64,000 nt of DNA from Gymnodinialimonas ceratoperidinii (lineage in GTDB: Bacteria; Pseudomonadota; Alphaproteobacteria; Rhodobacterales; Rhodobacteraceae): the NCBI RefSeq assembly GCF_019297855.1, contig NZ_CP079194.1, positions 731,501 to 795,500 of the forward strand, in the 5' to 3' direction. The position numbers and the translations under genes were made by a program. Shown here piece by piece: positions 26,071-35,173 of this stretch. Position 1 is the stretch's first letter. Each line of letters starts with the position of its first letter. The notes below the pieces were generated by a model that worked only from the letters and a program-made list of their open reading frames with translations, made no database searches and was not told the origin of the DNA.

Positions 26071-26946
26071 ATGCGTTTGCGCAATCGCAGAACCAGCCGC
26101 AACATCATCGATCAGCGCCGCAGCCGGGGCATTCGCGGCGGAGGTCTTTCCGGTGGACGCATGGCCGGGGGCGGCGGTCTGGGACTGCTGGCCATTGTGG
26201 CGGTGGGATATTTCCTCGGGGTCGACCTCACGCCGCTGCTCAACCAGCAGGGCATGCCGATGCAGCCGCAGACGCAGCAAACCCAGACCAGAGAGCTTAC
26301 TTCGGCCGAGGAAGAAGCGGGCCTTTTCGTCAGCCAGGTGCTTGCCACGACGGAAGACGTCTGGGGCGAGATTTACCCCCGCGCCTTCGGCGAAAGCTAC
26401 GATCCGCCCGCGCTGGTGCTGTTCTCGGGCTCGACCCGCTCCAACTGTGGCGCGGCGCAGGCCGCGACCGGGCCGTTCTACTGCCCCGCTGATGAGCGCG
26501 CCTACCTCGACACCGCGTTCTTCGCCTATATGTCGCGCGAGTTGGGCGCAGGCGGTGATTTCGCCGCCGCCTACGTGATCGCCCACGAGGTCGCCCACCA
26601 CATCCAGCAGGAACTTGGCATCCTCGAAGAAGCCAACCGCGTGCGCGCGTCGTCTTCCCAGACCCGGTCGAACCAGATCTCGGTGATGATCGAACTTCAG
26701 GCCGATTGCTTCTCGGGCGTCTGGGCCTCGCAGCTCGATGGGCTGCTCGAACCCGGAGATCTGAACGAGGCGCTGAATGCGGCCGAGCGGATCGGCGACG
26801 ATTATCTGCAAGCCCGCTCGGGCCGCGCCGTGAACCCGCATACTTTTACCCACGGCACGTCCGAGCAGCGCCAGCGCTGGTTCACCGTGGGCTACGAGAC
26901 CGGTGACCCCAATGCCTGCGACACCTTCGGCGCGTCGCGGCTCTGA
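26071..26946 (+). CDS. YpfJ family neutral zinc metallopeptidase
   Basis: 291 residues from the ATG at 26071, preferred over 26065 because GAGGAGA then has normal spacing. N-terminal basic region (MRLRNRRTSRNIIDQRRS) and Gly-rich stretch, one membrane segment (GLGLLAIVAVGYFLGVDL, about 35-52), then the peptidase domain with VIAHEVAHHIQ zinc site and ELQADCFSGVWA carrying the third ligand Glu. Probably anchored in the inner membrane with the protease domain outside. Natural substrate not known for the family. Confidence 0.93.
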   Translation: MRLRNRRTSRNIIDQRRSRGIRGGGLSGGRMAGGGGLGLLAIVAVGYFLGVDLTPLLNQQGMPMQPQTQQTQTRELTSAEEEAGLFVSQVLATTEDVWGEIYPRAFGESYDPPALVLFSGSTRSNCGAAQAATGPFYCPADERAYLDTAFFAYMSRELGAGGDFAAAYVIAHEVAHHIQQELGILEEANRVRASSSQTRSNQISVMIELQADCFSGVWASQLDGLLEPGDLNEALNAAERIGDDYLQARSGRAVNPHTFTHGTSEQRQRWFTVGYETGDPNACDTFGASRL

Positions 26947-27034
26947 CGGATAACCACCCGGAACGCCGCGAATAATCGCACGAGCGCAGGCCCACCCCTT
27001 GCGGAGGGGGGCGGGAGAGGCGTAGGCCTTTGCC

Positions 27035-27976
27035 ATGCCTGACTCCGACAGCCTGCCGCAAAACCCCCTTCGCGGGATATCCCTGAAAATCGCTTCGGTC
27101 TGCGTCTTCGTCCTGATGGCGGCGCTGATCAAATCATCGGCGGGCACCATTCCGCCGGGGCAGGCGGTCTTCTTCCGCTCGTTCTTCGCGATCCCGATCA
27201 TTCTGGCGTGGCTGATGATGCGTCACGACCTTGCCCACGGGCTCGAGACCGCCAACCCCATGGGCCACGTCTGGCGTGGGCTCGTTGGCACGGCTGCCAT
27301 GGGGCTCGGCTTCGCGGGCCTCGGCCTGTTGCCCCTGCCCGAGGTGACGGCGATCGGCTACGCGGCGCCGATCCTCGTGGTCATCTTCGCGGCGATGTTT
27401 CTGGGCGAAGAGGTGCGGCTGTTCCGCCTGTCGATGGTGGCCCTCGGCCTCGGCGGCGTGCTGATCGTGCTGTCACCACGCCTTGTCGTCGATCCCGACA
27501 ATGTCGATACGGCGCAGGCGCTTGGCGCCGTGCTGGTCCTGATGGGGGCCGTCTGCGCGGCGTTGGCGCAGGTCTTCGTGCGCAAACTTGTCCAGACCGA
27601 GAGGACGGCGGCCATCGTCTTCTGGTTCTCGGTCACGGCATCGTTCCTGTCGCTGCTGACCTTGCCGTGGGGATGGGTCTGGCCCTCTCCGCTGCAGTTC
27701 GGCACCCTGATCGCGGCGGGCCTTGCCGGCGGCGTAGGGCAGATCCTGCTGACCTCGTCCTACCGTCAGGCCGACGCCTCCCTGATCGCGCCCTTCGAAT
27801 ATACCTCGATGCTGCTGGCGATCTTCGTGGGCTATTTCGTGTTCGGAGAAATCCCGACACTCACCATGCTTTCAGGCGCGGCGCTGATCGTATTCGCGGG
27901 CATCGCGATCATCCTGCGAGAGCGGCATTTGGGCATCAAGCGCGGCGCGCGCCGGGCGGGCACGCCGCAGCCGTAG
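27035..27976 (+). CDS. DMT (EamA) family transporter
   Basis: 313 residues with about ten hydrophobic segments in two EamA repeats (first begins LKIASVCVFVLMAALIKSSA; second near ALGAVLVLMGAVCAALAQVF). Inner-membrane drug/metabolite carrier; substrate unknown. Basic C-terminal tail. Converges on the SRPBCC gene with 7 bases between stops. Confidence 0.92.
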   Translation: MPDSDSLPQNPLRGISLKIASVCVFVLMAALIKSSAGTIPPGQAVFFRSFFAIPIILAWLMMRHDLAHGLETANPMGHVWRGLVGTAAMGLGFAGLGLLPLPEVTAIGYAAPILVVIFAAMFLGEEVRLFRLSMVALGLGGVLIVLSPRLVVDPDNVDTAQALGAVLVLMGAVCAALAQVFVRKLVQTERTAAIVFWFSVTASFLSLLTLPWGWVWPSPLQFGTLIAAGLAGGVGQILLTSSYRQADASLIAPFEYTSMLLAIFVGYFVFGEIPTLTMLSGAALIVFAGIAIILRERHLGIKRGARRAGTPQP

Positions 27977-27983
27977 GGCGGCG

Positions 27984-28454
27984 TCAGGCGCGGGCGCGGC
28001 GGTAGTCTTCTTCGGCGAGGTTGCCTTGACGGGCCAGCAGCCCTTGCAGGCGCTGCATCACGCGGCCCCGCGCCAGTTTCAACGTTTGCAGGGCCAGTCG
28101 CGCGGATAGCGTGCTTGCCGAGAGGTCGAGCATGACCTGAACCCGCGTCATGTCCTCGCGCAGGGACAGGAACGTCATCTCGTAGACCGCGTCCATGCCG
28201 CCCACGGTCGTGGTGATCTCGCAGCGGTCAGGAGAGTCGAGCGCGCTGATCTTCGATTCCAGCGGGCGGACCCGGCCCCGGATCTTCGCAGAGCCCCGCC
28301 AGCCGTTGCCCGCCACCGGGTTGGTCCAGTTGCCAACGCGCGAGAGCTCCACGCCGCGTCCCGTCGCCTCGGCCTCGATCCCCGAGAAATCGGTGAACCG
28401 CGACCATGTGATGTCCATCGGGGCGTCTACGTCTTCCGAGACCTTGAATTTCAT
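27984..28454 (-). CDS. SRPBCC family protein
   Basis: 156 residues from MKFKVSEDVDAPMDITWSRF at 28454; the open frame above has no similarity. The start V.APVD..W..FTDF pattern and the overall size fit the START/Bet v1-like ligand-binding fold; the C-terminal helix is LALQTLKLARGRVMQRLQGL. Ligand unknown. Follows nudC on the same strand with an 84-base gap. Confidence 0.78.
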   Translation of the reverse strand: MKFKVSEDVDAPMDITWSRFTDFSGIEAEATGRGVELSRVGNWTNPVAGNGWRGSAKIRGRVRPLESKISALDSPDRCEITTTVGGMDAVYEMTFLSLREDMTRVQVMLDLSASTLSARLALQTLKLARGRVMQRLQGLLARQGNLAEEDYRRARA

Positions 28455-28538
28455 GCCGGTTCCACTCGTCCTTGCCTGCGCCCTGATCTGCCCGCCCCGC
28501 ACCGGGTGCGTCAAGGGCGTGGCGCCGGTTTTAATGTT

Positions 28539-29522
28539 TCAATTCAACGTATCCGCAAGCCAGTGATGCAGCAAAAACTGCGCGATGGCGCCTTTGCGGG
28601 CGGGCAGCATCGTTGGATCATTGCCGGCAAAAACCTCCAGCATCTCACTGCGCGTGACCCATTTGGCATCCTCGATCTCGTCGGGGTCAACATCGATCTC
28701 GGTACTCAGCGCCTCGCCCCGGCAGCCGAACATCAACGAGGCCGGGAAGGGCCACGGCTGGCTGGAGAGGTAATCGACACGGCCCACGTGCACGCCGGAT
28801 TCTTCGAAGACCTCCCGGCGCACCGCCGCCTCGATGCTCTCTCCCGGCTCCACGAAGCCCGCCAGCAGCGAATACATGCCCTCCGGCCAGCCGGGGGAGC
28901 GGCCCACAAGCACGCGGTCGCCGTGGGTGATCAGCATGATGACCACCGGATCGGTGCGCGGAAAATGCTTGGCCTCGCAGCTTGGGCAATCGCGTTGCCA
29001 GCCCGCCTGCGTCATCTCGCTTTTCGCGCCGCATTTGGCGCAGAACTGATGCGTCGTGTGCCACGTCAGGATCGCGCGGGCCGTCGCGGCCAACTCGGCG
29101 TCGCGGCGGCTGAGGTGGGTCATCACCCCGCGCAATTCGCGAAAGCCCGCGCCGGACAGGCGCTCGGCCGGGTGGATCTGCACTGTCGGATCGAGGAATG
29201 TGTCCATCGCCGCCTCGTCGACGGCCTTGGGCGTCCATGCGGAGATGTCGAGCGCGAAGACCGGGGTCTCGCCATCTTCGTGCAGCCCCAGAAGCACCGG
29301 CGTTTCCGTCGTGCGCGACAGGACCTTGTCCGCCATCGTGCGAAACGCCAGCGTCACCGCGCCGTCCTCGGGCTTGCCCTCCACCAGCATCTTGCCGCGC
29401 CACATCGGTAGCACCGGCGCGCCCGCCTGCAGAGCCGCGCGCAAACGCTCGGGGTTCAGCCGCAGGGCCGCCGCGCGATCGAGGCCCGAAGTCCCGAAAG
29501 TTACGTCTTCGCTCACGCGCAT
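28539..29522 (-). CDS. nudC: NAD(+) diphosphatase / NADH pyrophosphatase
   Basis: 327 residues. N-terminal NUDIX-like domain, zinc ribbon (FCAKCG and CPSCEA, four Cys), then the catalytic Nudix box beginning at GFVEPGESIEAAVRREVFEE and the NudC-specific SQPWPFPASLM motif. Hydrolyses NAD(H) to NMN(H) and AMP, and in some bacteria removes NAD caps from RNA. Divergent from the cyclic-nucleotide phosphodiesterase gene, giving a neighbouring pair both acting on nucleotides. Confidence 0.95.
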   Translation of the reverse strand: MRVSEDVTFGTSGLDRAAALRLNPERLRAALQAGAPVLPMWRGKMLVEGKPEDGAVTLAFRTMADKVLSRTTETPVLLGLHEDGETPVFALDISAWTPKAVDEAAMDTFLDPTVQIHPAERLSGAGFRELRGVMTHLSRRDAELAATARAILTWHTTHQFCAKCGAKSEMTQAGWQRDCPSCEAKHFPRTDPVVIMLITHGDRVLVGRSPGWPEGMYSLLAGFVEPGESIEAAVRREVFEESGVHVGRVDYLSSQPWPFPASLMFGCRGEALSTEIDVDPDEIEDAKWVTRSEMLEVFAGNDPTMLPARKGAIAQFLLHHWLADTLN

Positions 29523-29664
29523 CGTTAACCTTTCCGTCTGCCCTAACCTTTGCTGTTGCGATATGGCAACGATTGCCGGAACGCCATGGCATTTTGCCCG
29601 TCAAACCCCGGTTGCACCGCCACAGGCCATGCAATCGTGCCGAGGCTCGCCCATAATCGGGGTG

Positions 29665-31554
29665 ATGGAGAGGATGACGCTTTCACAAGAAATGGCAACA
29701 GCGCCAGACACTTCAGACGTGACGGTGCAGTTGAAGGTATTGGCAACGACCGACCTTCACGCGCATCTGCTGCCCTTCGATTATTTCACCGACCGCCGCG
29801 ACGATGCCGTGGGTCTGGCGCATCTGGGCGCGATGATCGCCTCGGCGCGCGCCTCCGCCGCGAATGTCCTGCTTCTCGATAACGGAGACACCCTGCAAGG
29901 CGCGCCACTGGCCGACGCCTCGGAGGCCGAGATCGTACCGGCGGGCCGCCTGCACCCGATGATCGCCGCGATGAATGCCCTGGGCTACGACGCGGGCACC
30001 GTCGGCAACCACGACTTCGACTTCGGCGTGAGGCATCTTCTGGCGTCCCTGAAAGGGGCCGATTTCCCGATCGTCTCTGCCAATGCGCGCTGTGCCCTGG
30101 GCCATGCCTTCCTGCCGTCGCGCACGACGCTGGCCCGCGAGGTGACCGACAGCGAAGGCCGCAAGCATCCCCTGCGCATCGGGATCACCGGCGCGGTGCC
30201 GCCACAGGTCGCGCTCTGGAACAAGCCGCACCTGCAGGGGCGCATGGCTTTCGATGACATCGTCAGCACGCTCCGCACAGAGGTCGCGCAGCTGCGGGCC
30301 GAGGGAGCGGACCTCGTGCTTGTGCTGGCCCATTCCGGCTATGGCAGTCTGGACGCTGGCCGCGGCGCGGAGAACGTCGCCGCGCAGGTCGCCCGGATCG
30401 AGGGCGTCGACGGCGTTGTTGCCGGCCATACCCATCGCCTGCGCGCCGAGGCGGCGGAGTGCCTTGGCGACACCGCAAGCGCGCCCATCGTGCAACCGGG
30501 CGCTTTCGGCTCTCATCTTGGCTGCATCGATCTGACTGTTTGCCGTGACGAAGGCTCCTCCGGCACGCCGTGGCGGGTGCAACGCTCGGAAGCCCGGAAT
30601 GTCGCCGCGCAGGTCACCGGCGGTCCCATGCTGCGCGATTACCCGGAACTGCGTGAGCGGATCGCCCGCGATCACAAGACCACCCGCGCCTTCGTGGCGC
30701 GCCCTCTGGGCCATAGCGCCGTCGCGTTGGAGACTTATTTCTCGGTCATCGCTCCCTGTGCCGCGACGCAGGTCATCGCCGATGCCCAGTTCGCCGCCGC
30801 CGCGCCGCTGATCGCCGCCACCCCCGCGCTGGCCGGTCTGCCGGTGCTCTCGGCTGCCGCGCCGTTCAAGGCCGGTGGCCGCTCGGGTTCGCGCAGCTAC
30901 ACCGATGTGCCCGCCGGCCCGCTGCGGCTACGCCACGCTGCCGATCTCTACACCTATCCCAACATGTTGAGCGTGTTGCGGATCACCGGGCAGGGGGTGC
31001 GCGATTGGCTGGAGCGCTCGGCCTCCCTGTTCCATCAGATCGATCCCGCATCCAAGGCGCCGCAGCCGCTGATCGACCACGATTTCGCGCCCTACAATTT
31101 CGACCGCCTCGTCGGGCTGCGCTACCAGATCGACGTGTCGCGCCCGCCGCGCACCAATGCCGAGGGCGATGAAATCCGCGACACGCCGGGCCGGATCCGG
31201 AACCTGACTTTGGCCGATGGCACGCCCCTGCGCGCCCACGACGAGGTTCTGGTGATCGGCAATTCCTACCGGGCGGCCGGGGGTGGCCACATGCGGGCCG
31301 CGCAGATGGCCGAGGACGTGGTGAGCGCCCGGATCTCGATCCGTGAGGCGGTGGCAAGCTACATCGCGGAGCGCGACGGCCCCCTGCGTCCGGTGGTCGA
31401 GCCGACGTTCTCCTTCGTCCCGCTCTCGGGCACGCAGATCCTGTTCGAGACCGGACCGGGCGCGCTGCGCCATCCGGAGCGCCTCGCGGCGCTTGGACTC
31501 ACGCCCGGCCTGCGTGTCGACACCGGGTTCCAGCCTTTCAAGATGACGCTCTAG
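29665..31554 (+). CDS. Bifunctional 2',3'-cyclic-nucleotide 2'-phosphodiesterase/3'-nucleotidase (CpdB-like)
   Basis: 629 residues from the ATG at 29665; 29674 is an alternative. The metallophosphatase domain has LATTDLHAHLLPFDYF, LLLDNGDTLQGAP, YDAGTVGNHDFDFG and VAGHTHRLRAEA in the right order; the C-terminal 5'-nucleotidase domain runs from about 340 (RSGSRSYTDVPAGPLRLRHA). CpdB is normally periplasmic, but no signal peptide is seen at this N terminus, so either the start is further upstream or the protein is cytosolic. Confidence 0.9.
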   Translation: MERMTLSQEMATAPDTSDVTVQLKVLATTDLHAHLLPFDYFTDRRDDAVGLAHLGAMIASARASAANVLLLDNGDTLQGAPLADASEAEIVPAGRLHPMIAAMNALGYDAGTVGNHDFDFGVRHLLASLKGADFPIVSANARCALGHAFLPSRTTLAREVTDSEGRKHPLRIGITGAVPPQVALWNKPHLQGRMAFDDIVSTLRTEVAQLRAEGADLVLVLAHSGYGSLDAGRGAENVAAQVARIEGVDGVVAGHTHRLRAEAAECLGDTASAPIVQPGAFGSHLGCIDLTVCRDEGSSGTPWRVQRSEARNVAAQVTGGPMLRDYPELRERIARDHKTTRAFVARPLGHSAVALETYFSVIAPCAATQVIADAQFAAAAPLIAATPALAGLPVLSAAAPFKAGGRSGSRSYTDVPAGPLRLRHAADLYTYPNMLSVLRITGQGVRDWLERSASLFHQIDPASKAPQPLIDHDFAPYNFDRLVGLRYQIDVSRPPRTNAEGDEIRDTPGRIRNLTLADGTPLRAHDEVLVIGNSYRAAGGGHMRAAQMAEDVVSARISIREAVASYIAERDGPLRPVVEPTFSFVPLSGTQILFETGPGALRHPERLAALGLTPGLRVDTGFQPFKMTL

Positions 31555-31558
31555 CGCC

Positions 31559-32389
31559 TCAGTCGCGGGCGGAGTCCGTGGGATAGGTGCCGAGGATTTT
31601 CAGCTTGTCGGTGAAGTAGCCCAATTCCTCCATCGCGAGCTGCACATTGGCGTCGTCGGGATGGCCCTCGATGTCCGAATAGAACTGCGTTGCGGTGAAA
31701 GAGCCGTCGACCATGTACGATTCGAGCTTCGTCATGTTCACGCCATTTGTCGCAAATCCGCCCATCGCCTTGTAAAGCGCGGCGGGGATGTTGCGGACCC
31801 GGAAGACGAAAGTGGTCATCATCCGCTCGGCGCGGCGGGTCATGTCGGGCTCGGGCGCCATCACGAGGAAACGGGTGGTGTTGCGGGCGTGATCCTCGAT
31901 GTGACGCGCCAGCACGTCCAGCCCGTAGATCTCTCCCGCCAGCTCCGAGGCCAGCGCGGCCTTCGACTGGTCGCCCCAGGCGGCCACATCGCGCGCGGCG
32001 CGGGCGTTGTCGCTGCTGACCCGGCCCCGAATGCCATGCTCGGCAAGGAATTCGCCGCATTGGGGCAGCAGAACAAGGTGGCTGTGTGCCTCTTTCACAT
32101 CCTTCAGCGTGGCGCCGGGCACCCCGAGAAGGTTGATATGCACCCGCACGAACGCCTCGTCCACGATGTGCAGCCCCGATTCCGGCAGCAGCCGGTGGAT
32201 GTCCGCGACCCGTCCGTAGGTGGAGTTCTCGACCGGTACCATCGCCTGCTGCGCCGCCCCGCTGCGCACCGCCTCGATCACGTCTTCGAAGCTGGCGCAG
32301 GGCAGGGCTTCAAGGTTCGGGCGGGCCTCGTGACAGGCTTGGTGGGAGTAGGCTCCGGGCTCTCCCTGGAAGGCGATACGGTCGGTCAT
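31559..32389 (-). CDS. pheA: Prephenate dehydratase
   Basis: 276 residues from the ATG at 32389. Monofunctional dehydratase converting prephenate to phenylpyruvate for Phe synthesis. The catalytic domain starts IAFQGEPGAYSHQAC and includes ARNTTRFLVM with the catalytic TRF; an ACT regulatory domain follows (TTFVFRVRNIPAALYKAMGG, LESYMVDGSFTATQFYSDIE). No chorismate mutase domain is present. The stop is 4 bases from the convergent CpdB-like stop. Confidence 0.95.
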   Translation of the reverse strand: MTDRIAFQGEPGAYSHQACHEARPNLEALPCASFEDVIEAVRSGAAQQAMVPVENSTYGRVADIHRLLPESGLHIVDEAFVRVHINLLGVPGATLKDVKEAHSHLVLLPQCGEFLAEHGIRGRVSSDNARAARDVAAWGDQSKAALASELAGEIYGLDVLARHIEDHARNTTRFLVMAPEPDMTRRAERMMTTFVFRVRNIPAALYKAMGGFATNGVNMTKLESYMVDGSFTATQFYSDIEGHPDDANVQLAMEELGYFTDKLKILGTYPTDSARD

Positions 32390-32498
32390 GGTCAAATCCA
32401 ACGCAAAAAAGGTCGTTTCGTCGCGCTCCCTACACCTTGCCATGGACGGACGGAACACAATAGATACCCGAAACGAGCGACATTCCCGCGGAGCCGAC

Positions 32499-33011
32499 AT
32501 GTTCGACACGATGACCATCACCAAAGTTGGCGGCGCCCTTTGCGCAGCCCTCCTTGTATTCCTTCTCGGCAGCTGGGCCGCCGAAGAGCTGTATGACATT
32601 GAGAATCACAGCGAAGACCACGTCAGCGGTTATCGCGTGGCCGTGCCGGAAGCCGGCGCAGAGGAAGTCGTCGAAGAAGAGACCGTTCCGTTCGAGGAAG
32701 TCTACGCCGCAGCCGACGCCGGCGCGGGTGAGCGTCTGTGGCGCCAGTGCTCGGCCTGTCACGCGCTGGAAGACGGCCGCAACGGTGTCGGCCCCTACCT
32801 CGCCGGTGTGGTGGATCGCCCTGTCGCATCCGCCGCGGGCTTCAACTATTCCGACGCGCTGGCCAGCCTTGGCGGCGAGTGGACCCCCGAAGCGATTTCC
32901 GGCTTCATCGAGAACCCGCGCGAATACGCGCCGGGTACCGCGATGAGCTACGGCGGGATGGGCGATATCGAGGATCGCGCCAACCTGATCGCCTTCCTCG
33001 CGACCCAATAA
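32499..33011 (+). CDS. Membrane-anchored class I cytochrome c (c552/CycM type)
   Basis: 170 residues from MFDTMTITKVGGALCAALLV at 32499 (CGCGGAG upstream; the earlier in-frame ATG overlaps pheA). A non-cleaved N-terminal helix (about 8-26), an acidic linker (EEVVEEETVPFEE), then the heme domain with C84-SAC-H88, GVGPYLAGVVDRPVA and a late MSYGGM region for the axial Met. Such anchored cytochromes carry electrons from the bc1 complex to terminal oxidases. Divergent from pheA; followed by a strong terminator. Confidence 0.93.
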   Translation: MFDTMTITKVGGALCAALLVFLLGSWAAEELYDIENHSEDHVSGYRVAVPEAGAEEVVEEETVPFEEVYAAADAGAGERLWRQCSACHALEDGRNGVGPYLAGVVDRPVASAAGFNYSDALASLGGEWTPEAISGFIENPREYAPGTAMSYGGMGDIEDRANLIAFLATQ

Positions 33012-33036
33012 GCCTTCCGATCATTCCGATCCGCAG

Positions 33037-33059
33037 CGCCGCCCTCTGGGCGGCGTTTT
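33037..33059 (+). terminator. Rho-independent terminator after the cytochrome c gene
   Basis: CGCCGCCC (33037-33044), TCT loop, GGGCGGCG (33048-33055), TTTT. Perfect 8-bp stem. Confidence 0.9.
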
Positions 33060-33238
33060 GCGTTTCATTCGTACCCCGCGGCGCGAAACCGGCGAAAATC
33101 GAGGCATCACCGCGAGATCACGAAATCTCAACTTGAACCTTGGGGGGGCTGGTCTCTAACGTCATGAGACCCATACTCATGGGGGAGCCGTGCGCGAAAA
33201 GCCCGGCCAATGAACAAGACGCCCAAGGGGAGGTGCCG

Positions 33239-35167
33239 ATGTACGACCATGACGCTCCGAAAGTCGCCGTAAAAGCCCAGGACAAGGTTCAAAGCCCGTG
33301 GCAGGCGCTGGCGCTGCCGCTCGCCGGTGCCGCGCTGGTTCTTGGCCTGTCCGTGTTGAGCACCAAGGCACAGGAAGTGGGCGAGGATGGCCTGATCCGC
33401 GCCTCCGGTATCTCCACTTTCGGGGAACTCGCCTATGGTCCTGACGCCACCCACCTCGACTACGTGAACCCGGACGCGCCGCGCGGCGGCGAGTTGTCCT
33501 TCGCATGGTCCTCCGGTTCCTTCGACTCGATGCACCCCTACAGCCGGATCGGCCGGGCTGCTGTCATGTCCTCCGTCTTCTTCGAGTCGCTGCTGGTGGG
33601 CACCGCCGACGAGATCGGCTCCGCCTATTGCCTCCTTTGCGAGGAATTCGCCTACCCCGAGGACCGCGCCTACGTGATCTTCACCCTCCGCGATGAGGTC
33701 CGCTTCTCGGACGGCACCCCGATGACGGCTCAGGACGTGCTCTTCTCCTACGAGATCCTGCGGGACGAGGGGCTGCCCTCGTTCCGGGCGAATATCCCCA
33801 ACACCATCGAAAGCGCGGAGGTCATCGACGACCGGACGATCCGCTTCAATTTCAATCCTGACGCCCCGCTGCGCGACCGCATCCAGTCGGCGGGCGGTCT
33901 GCCGGTGTTCAGCCAGGCCAGTCACGAGGCCAGCGGTCTTGCCTTCGAGGACAGCCGGCTGGAGCCTCTCGTGGGCTCAGCTCCCTATGTTCTGGGCGAG
34001 GTCGATCCCGGCCGCCGCACCGTTTTCGTGCGCGATGACGATTATTGGGGCGAAGACCTGTGGCTCACCCAAGGGCGCCACAACTACGACTCGATCCGGA
34101 TCGAATACTACGGCGACAGCCTCGCCGCATTCGAGGGCTTCACCGCCGGCAATTACACTTTCCGGCAGGAAAGCAGCAGTCAGGCCTGGGCCAACAACTA
34201 CGATTTTCCAGCCCTCAACGACGGCACCGTGATCCGCGAAGAGCTGCCCGACGGCACCATCGCCTCGGGGCAGGCCTTCATGATCAACCTGCGCAACCCG
34301 CAGTTCCAGGACGTGCGTGTGCGCAGCGCCATTGCCCATATGTTCAACTTCGAATGGTCGAACGAGACGCTGTTCTACGGCCTGTATTCTCCCATCGTCA
34401 GCTTCTGGGAGAATACCTGGATGGAGGCCGAGGGCCTGCCCTCGGAAGCGGAGCTCGAAATCCTCGAACCGCTGCGCGACATGCTGCCCGAGACGGTCTT
34501 CACGCAAGAAGCCTACGCCGTGCCCCTCTCCAACCCCGACCGCGCGCTGGATCGCCGCCAGTCGCGCCGTGCCACGGCCCTGCTTCAGGAGGCCGGGTGG
34601 ACCGCGGGCGACGACGGGATGCTGCGCAATGCCGACGGCGAGACGCTGGACGTGGAATTCCTCAACTCCTCGCCGCTCTTTGACCGGATCATCAACCCCT
34701 ACGTCGAGAACCTCCGCGCCATCGGCGTCAACGCCTCGCTCAGCCGGGTCGACAACGCCCAGTTGCAGCAGCGCCAGCGCGACGCCGATTTCGACATGAT
34801 CACCGACCATTTCCCGATGGGATACGAGCCGGGCTCGGGACTGCGGCAGTATTTCGGCTCCATCGGGGCCGACGAAAGCCTCTTCAACGTGCCGGGCCTT
34901 GCCGATGAAGGCATCGACGCGCTGATCGAGATCGTGGTGAATTCCGAGACCCGCGAAGAATTGGACGTCGCCGTGACCGCACTCGACCGCGTGCTGCGCG
35001 ACCGGGTGATCCGTGTCGGCCAATGGTACAACCCCAACCACTGGGTCGCCTATTACGACATGTACCGCTACCCCGAGAACCTGCCGCCCTATTCCCTCGG
35101 CTTCCTCGATTTCTGGTGGATCGACCCCGAGGCCGAGCAGGCCCTGCGCGACCAAGGGGCGTTCTAG
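33239..35167 (+). CDS. yejA: Peptide ABC transporter substrate-binding protein (YejA/YepA type)
   Basis: 642 residues from the ATG at 33239 (GGGGAGG 6 bases before). N-terminal hydrophobic segment ALALPLAGAALVLGLSVLSTKAQ is a signal or anchor sequence. SBP_bac_5 features: LDYVNPDAPRGGELSFAWSS, ESLLVGTADEIGSAYCLLCE and repeated VRFSDGTPMTAQDVLFSYEI. Size (~600+) and partner genes match YejA. In E. coli YejABEF takes up microcin C and peptides; in Agrobacterium the equivalent system imports cell-wall muropeptides, a likely role here. Followed by yejB after 6 bases. Confidence 0.92.
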   Translation: MYDHDAPKVAVKAQDKVQSPWQALALPLAGAALVLGLSVLSTKAQEVGEDGLIRASGISTFGELAYGPDATHLDYVNPDAPRGGELSFAWSSGSFDSMHPYSRIGRAAVMSSVFFESLLVGTADEIGSAYCLLCEEFAYPEDRAYVIFTLRDEVRFSDGTPMTAQDVLFSYEILRDEGLPSFRANIPNTIESAEVIDDRTIRFNFNPDAPLRDRIQSAGGLPVFSQASHEASGLAFEDSRLEPLVGSAPYVLGEVDPGRRTVFVRDDDYWGEDLWLTQGRHNYDSIRIEYYGDSLAAFEGFTAGNYTFRQESSSQAWANNYDFPALNDGTVIREELPDGTIASGQAFMINLRNPQFQDVRVRSAIAHMFNFEWSNETLFYGLYSPIVSFWENTWMEAEGLPSEAELEILEPLRDMLPETVFTQEAYAVPLSNPDRALDRRQSRRATALLQEAGWTAGDDGMLRNADGETLDVEFLNSSPLFDRIINPYVENLRAIGVNASLSRVDNAQLQQRQRDADFDMITDHFPMGYEPGSGLRQYFGSIGADESLFNVPGLADEGIDALIEIVVNSETREELDVAVTALDRVLRDRVIRVGQWYNPNHWVAYYDMYRYPENLPPYSLGFLDFWWIDPEAEQALRDQGAF

Positions 35168-35173
35168 GCCACT

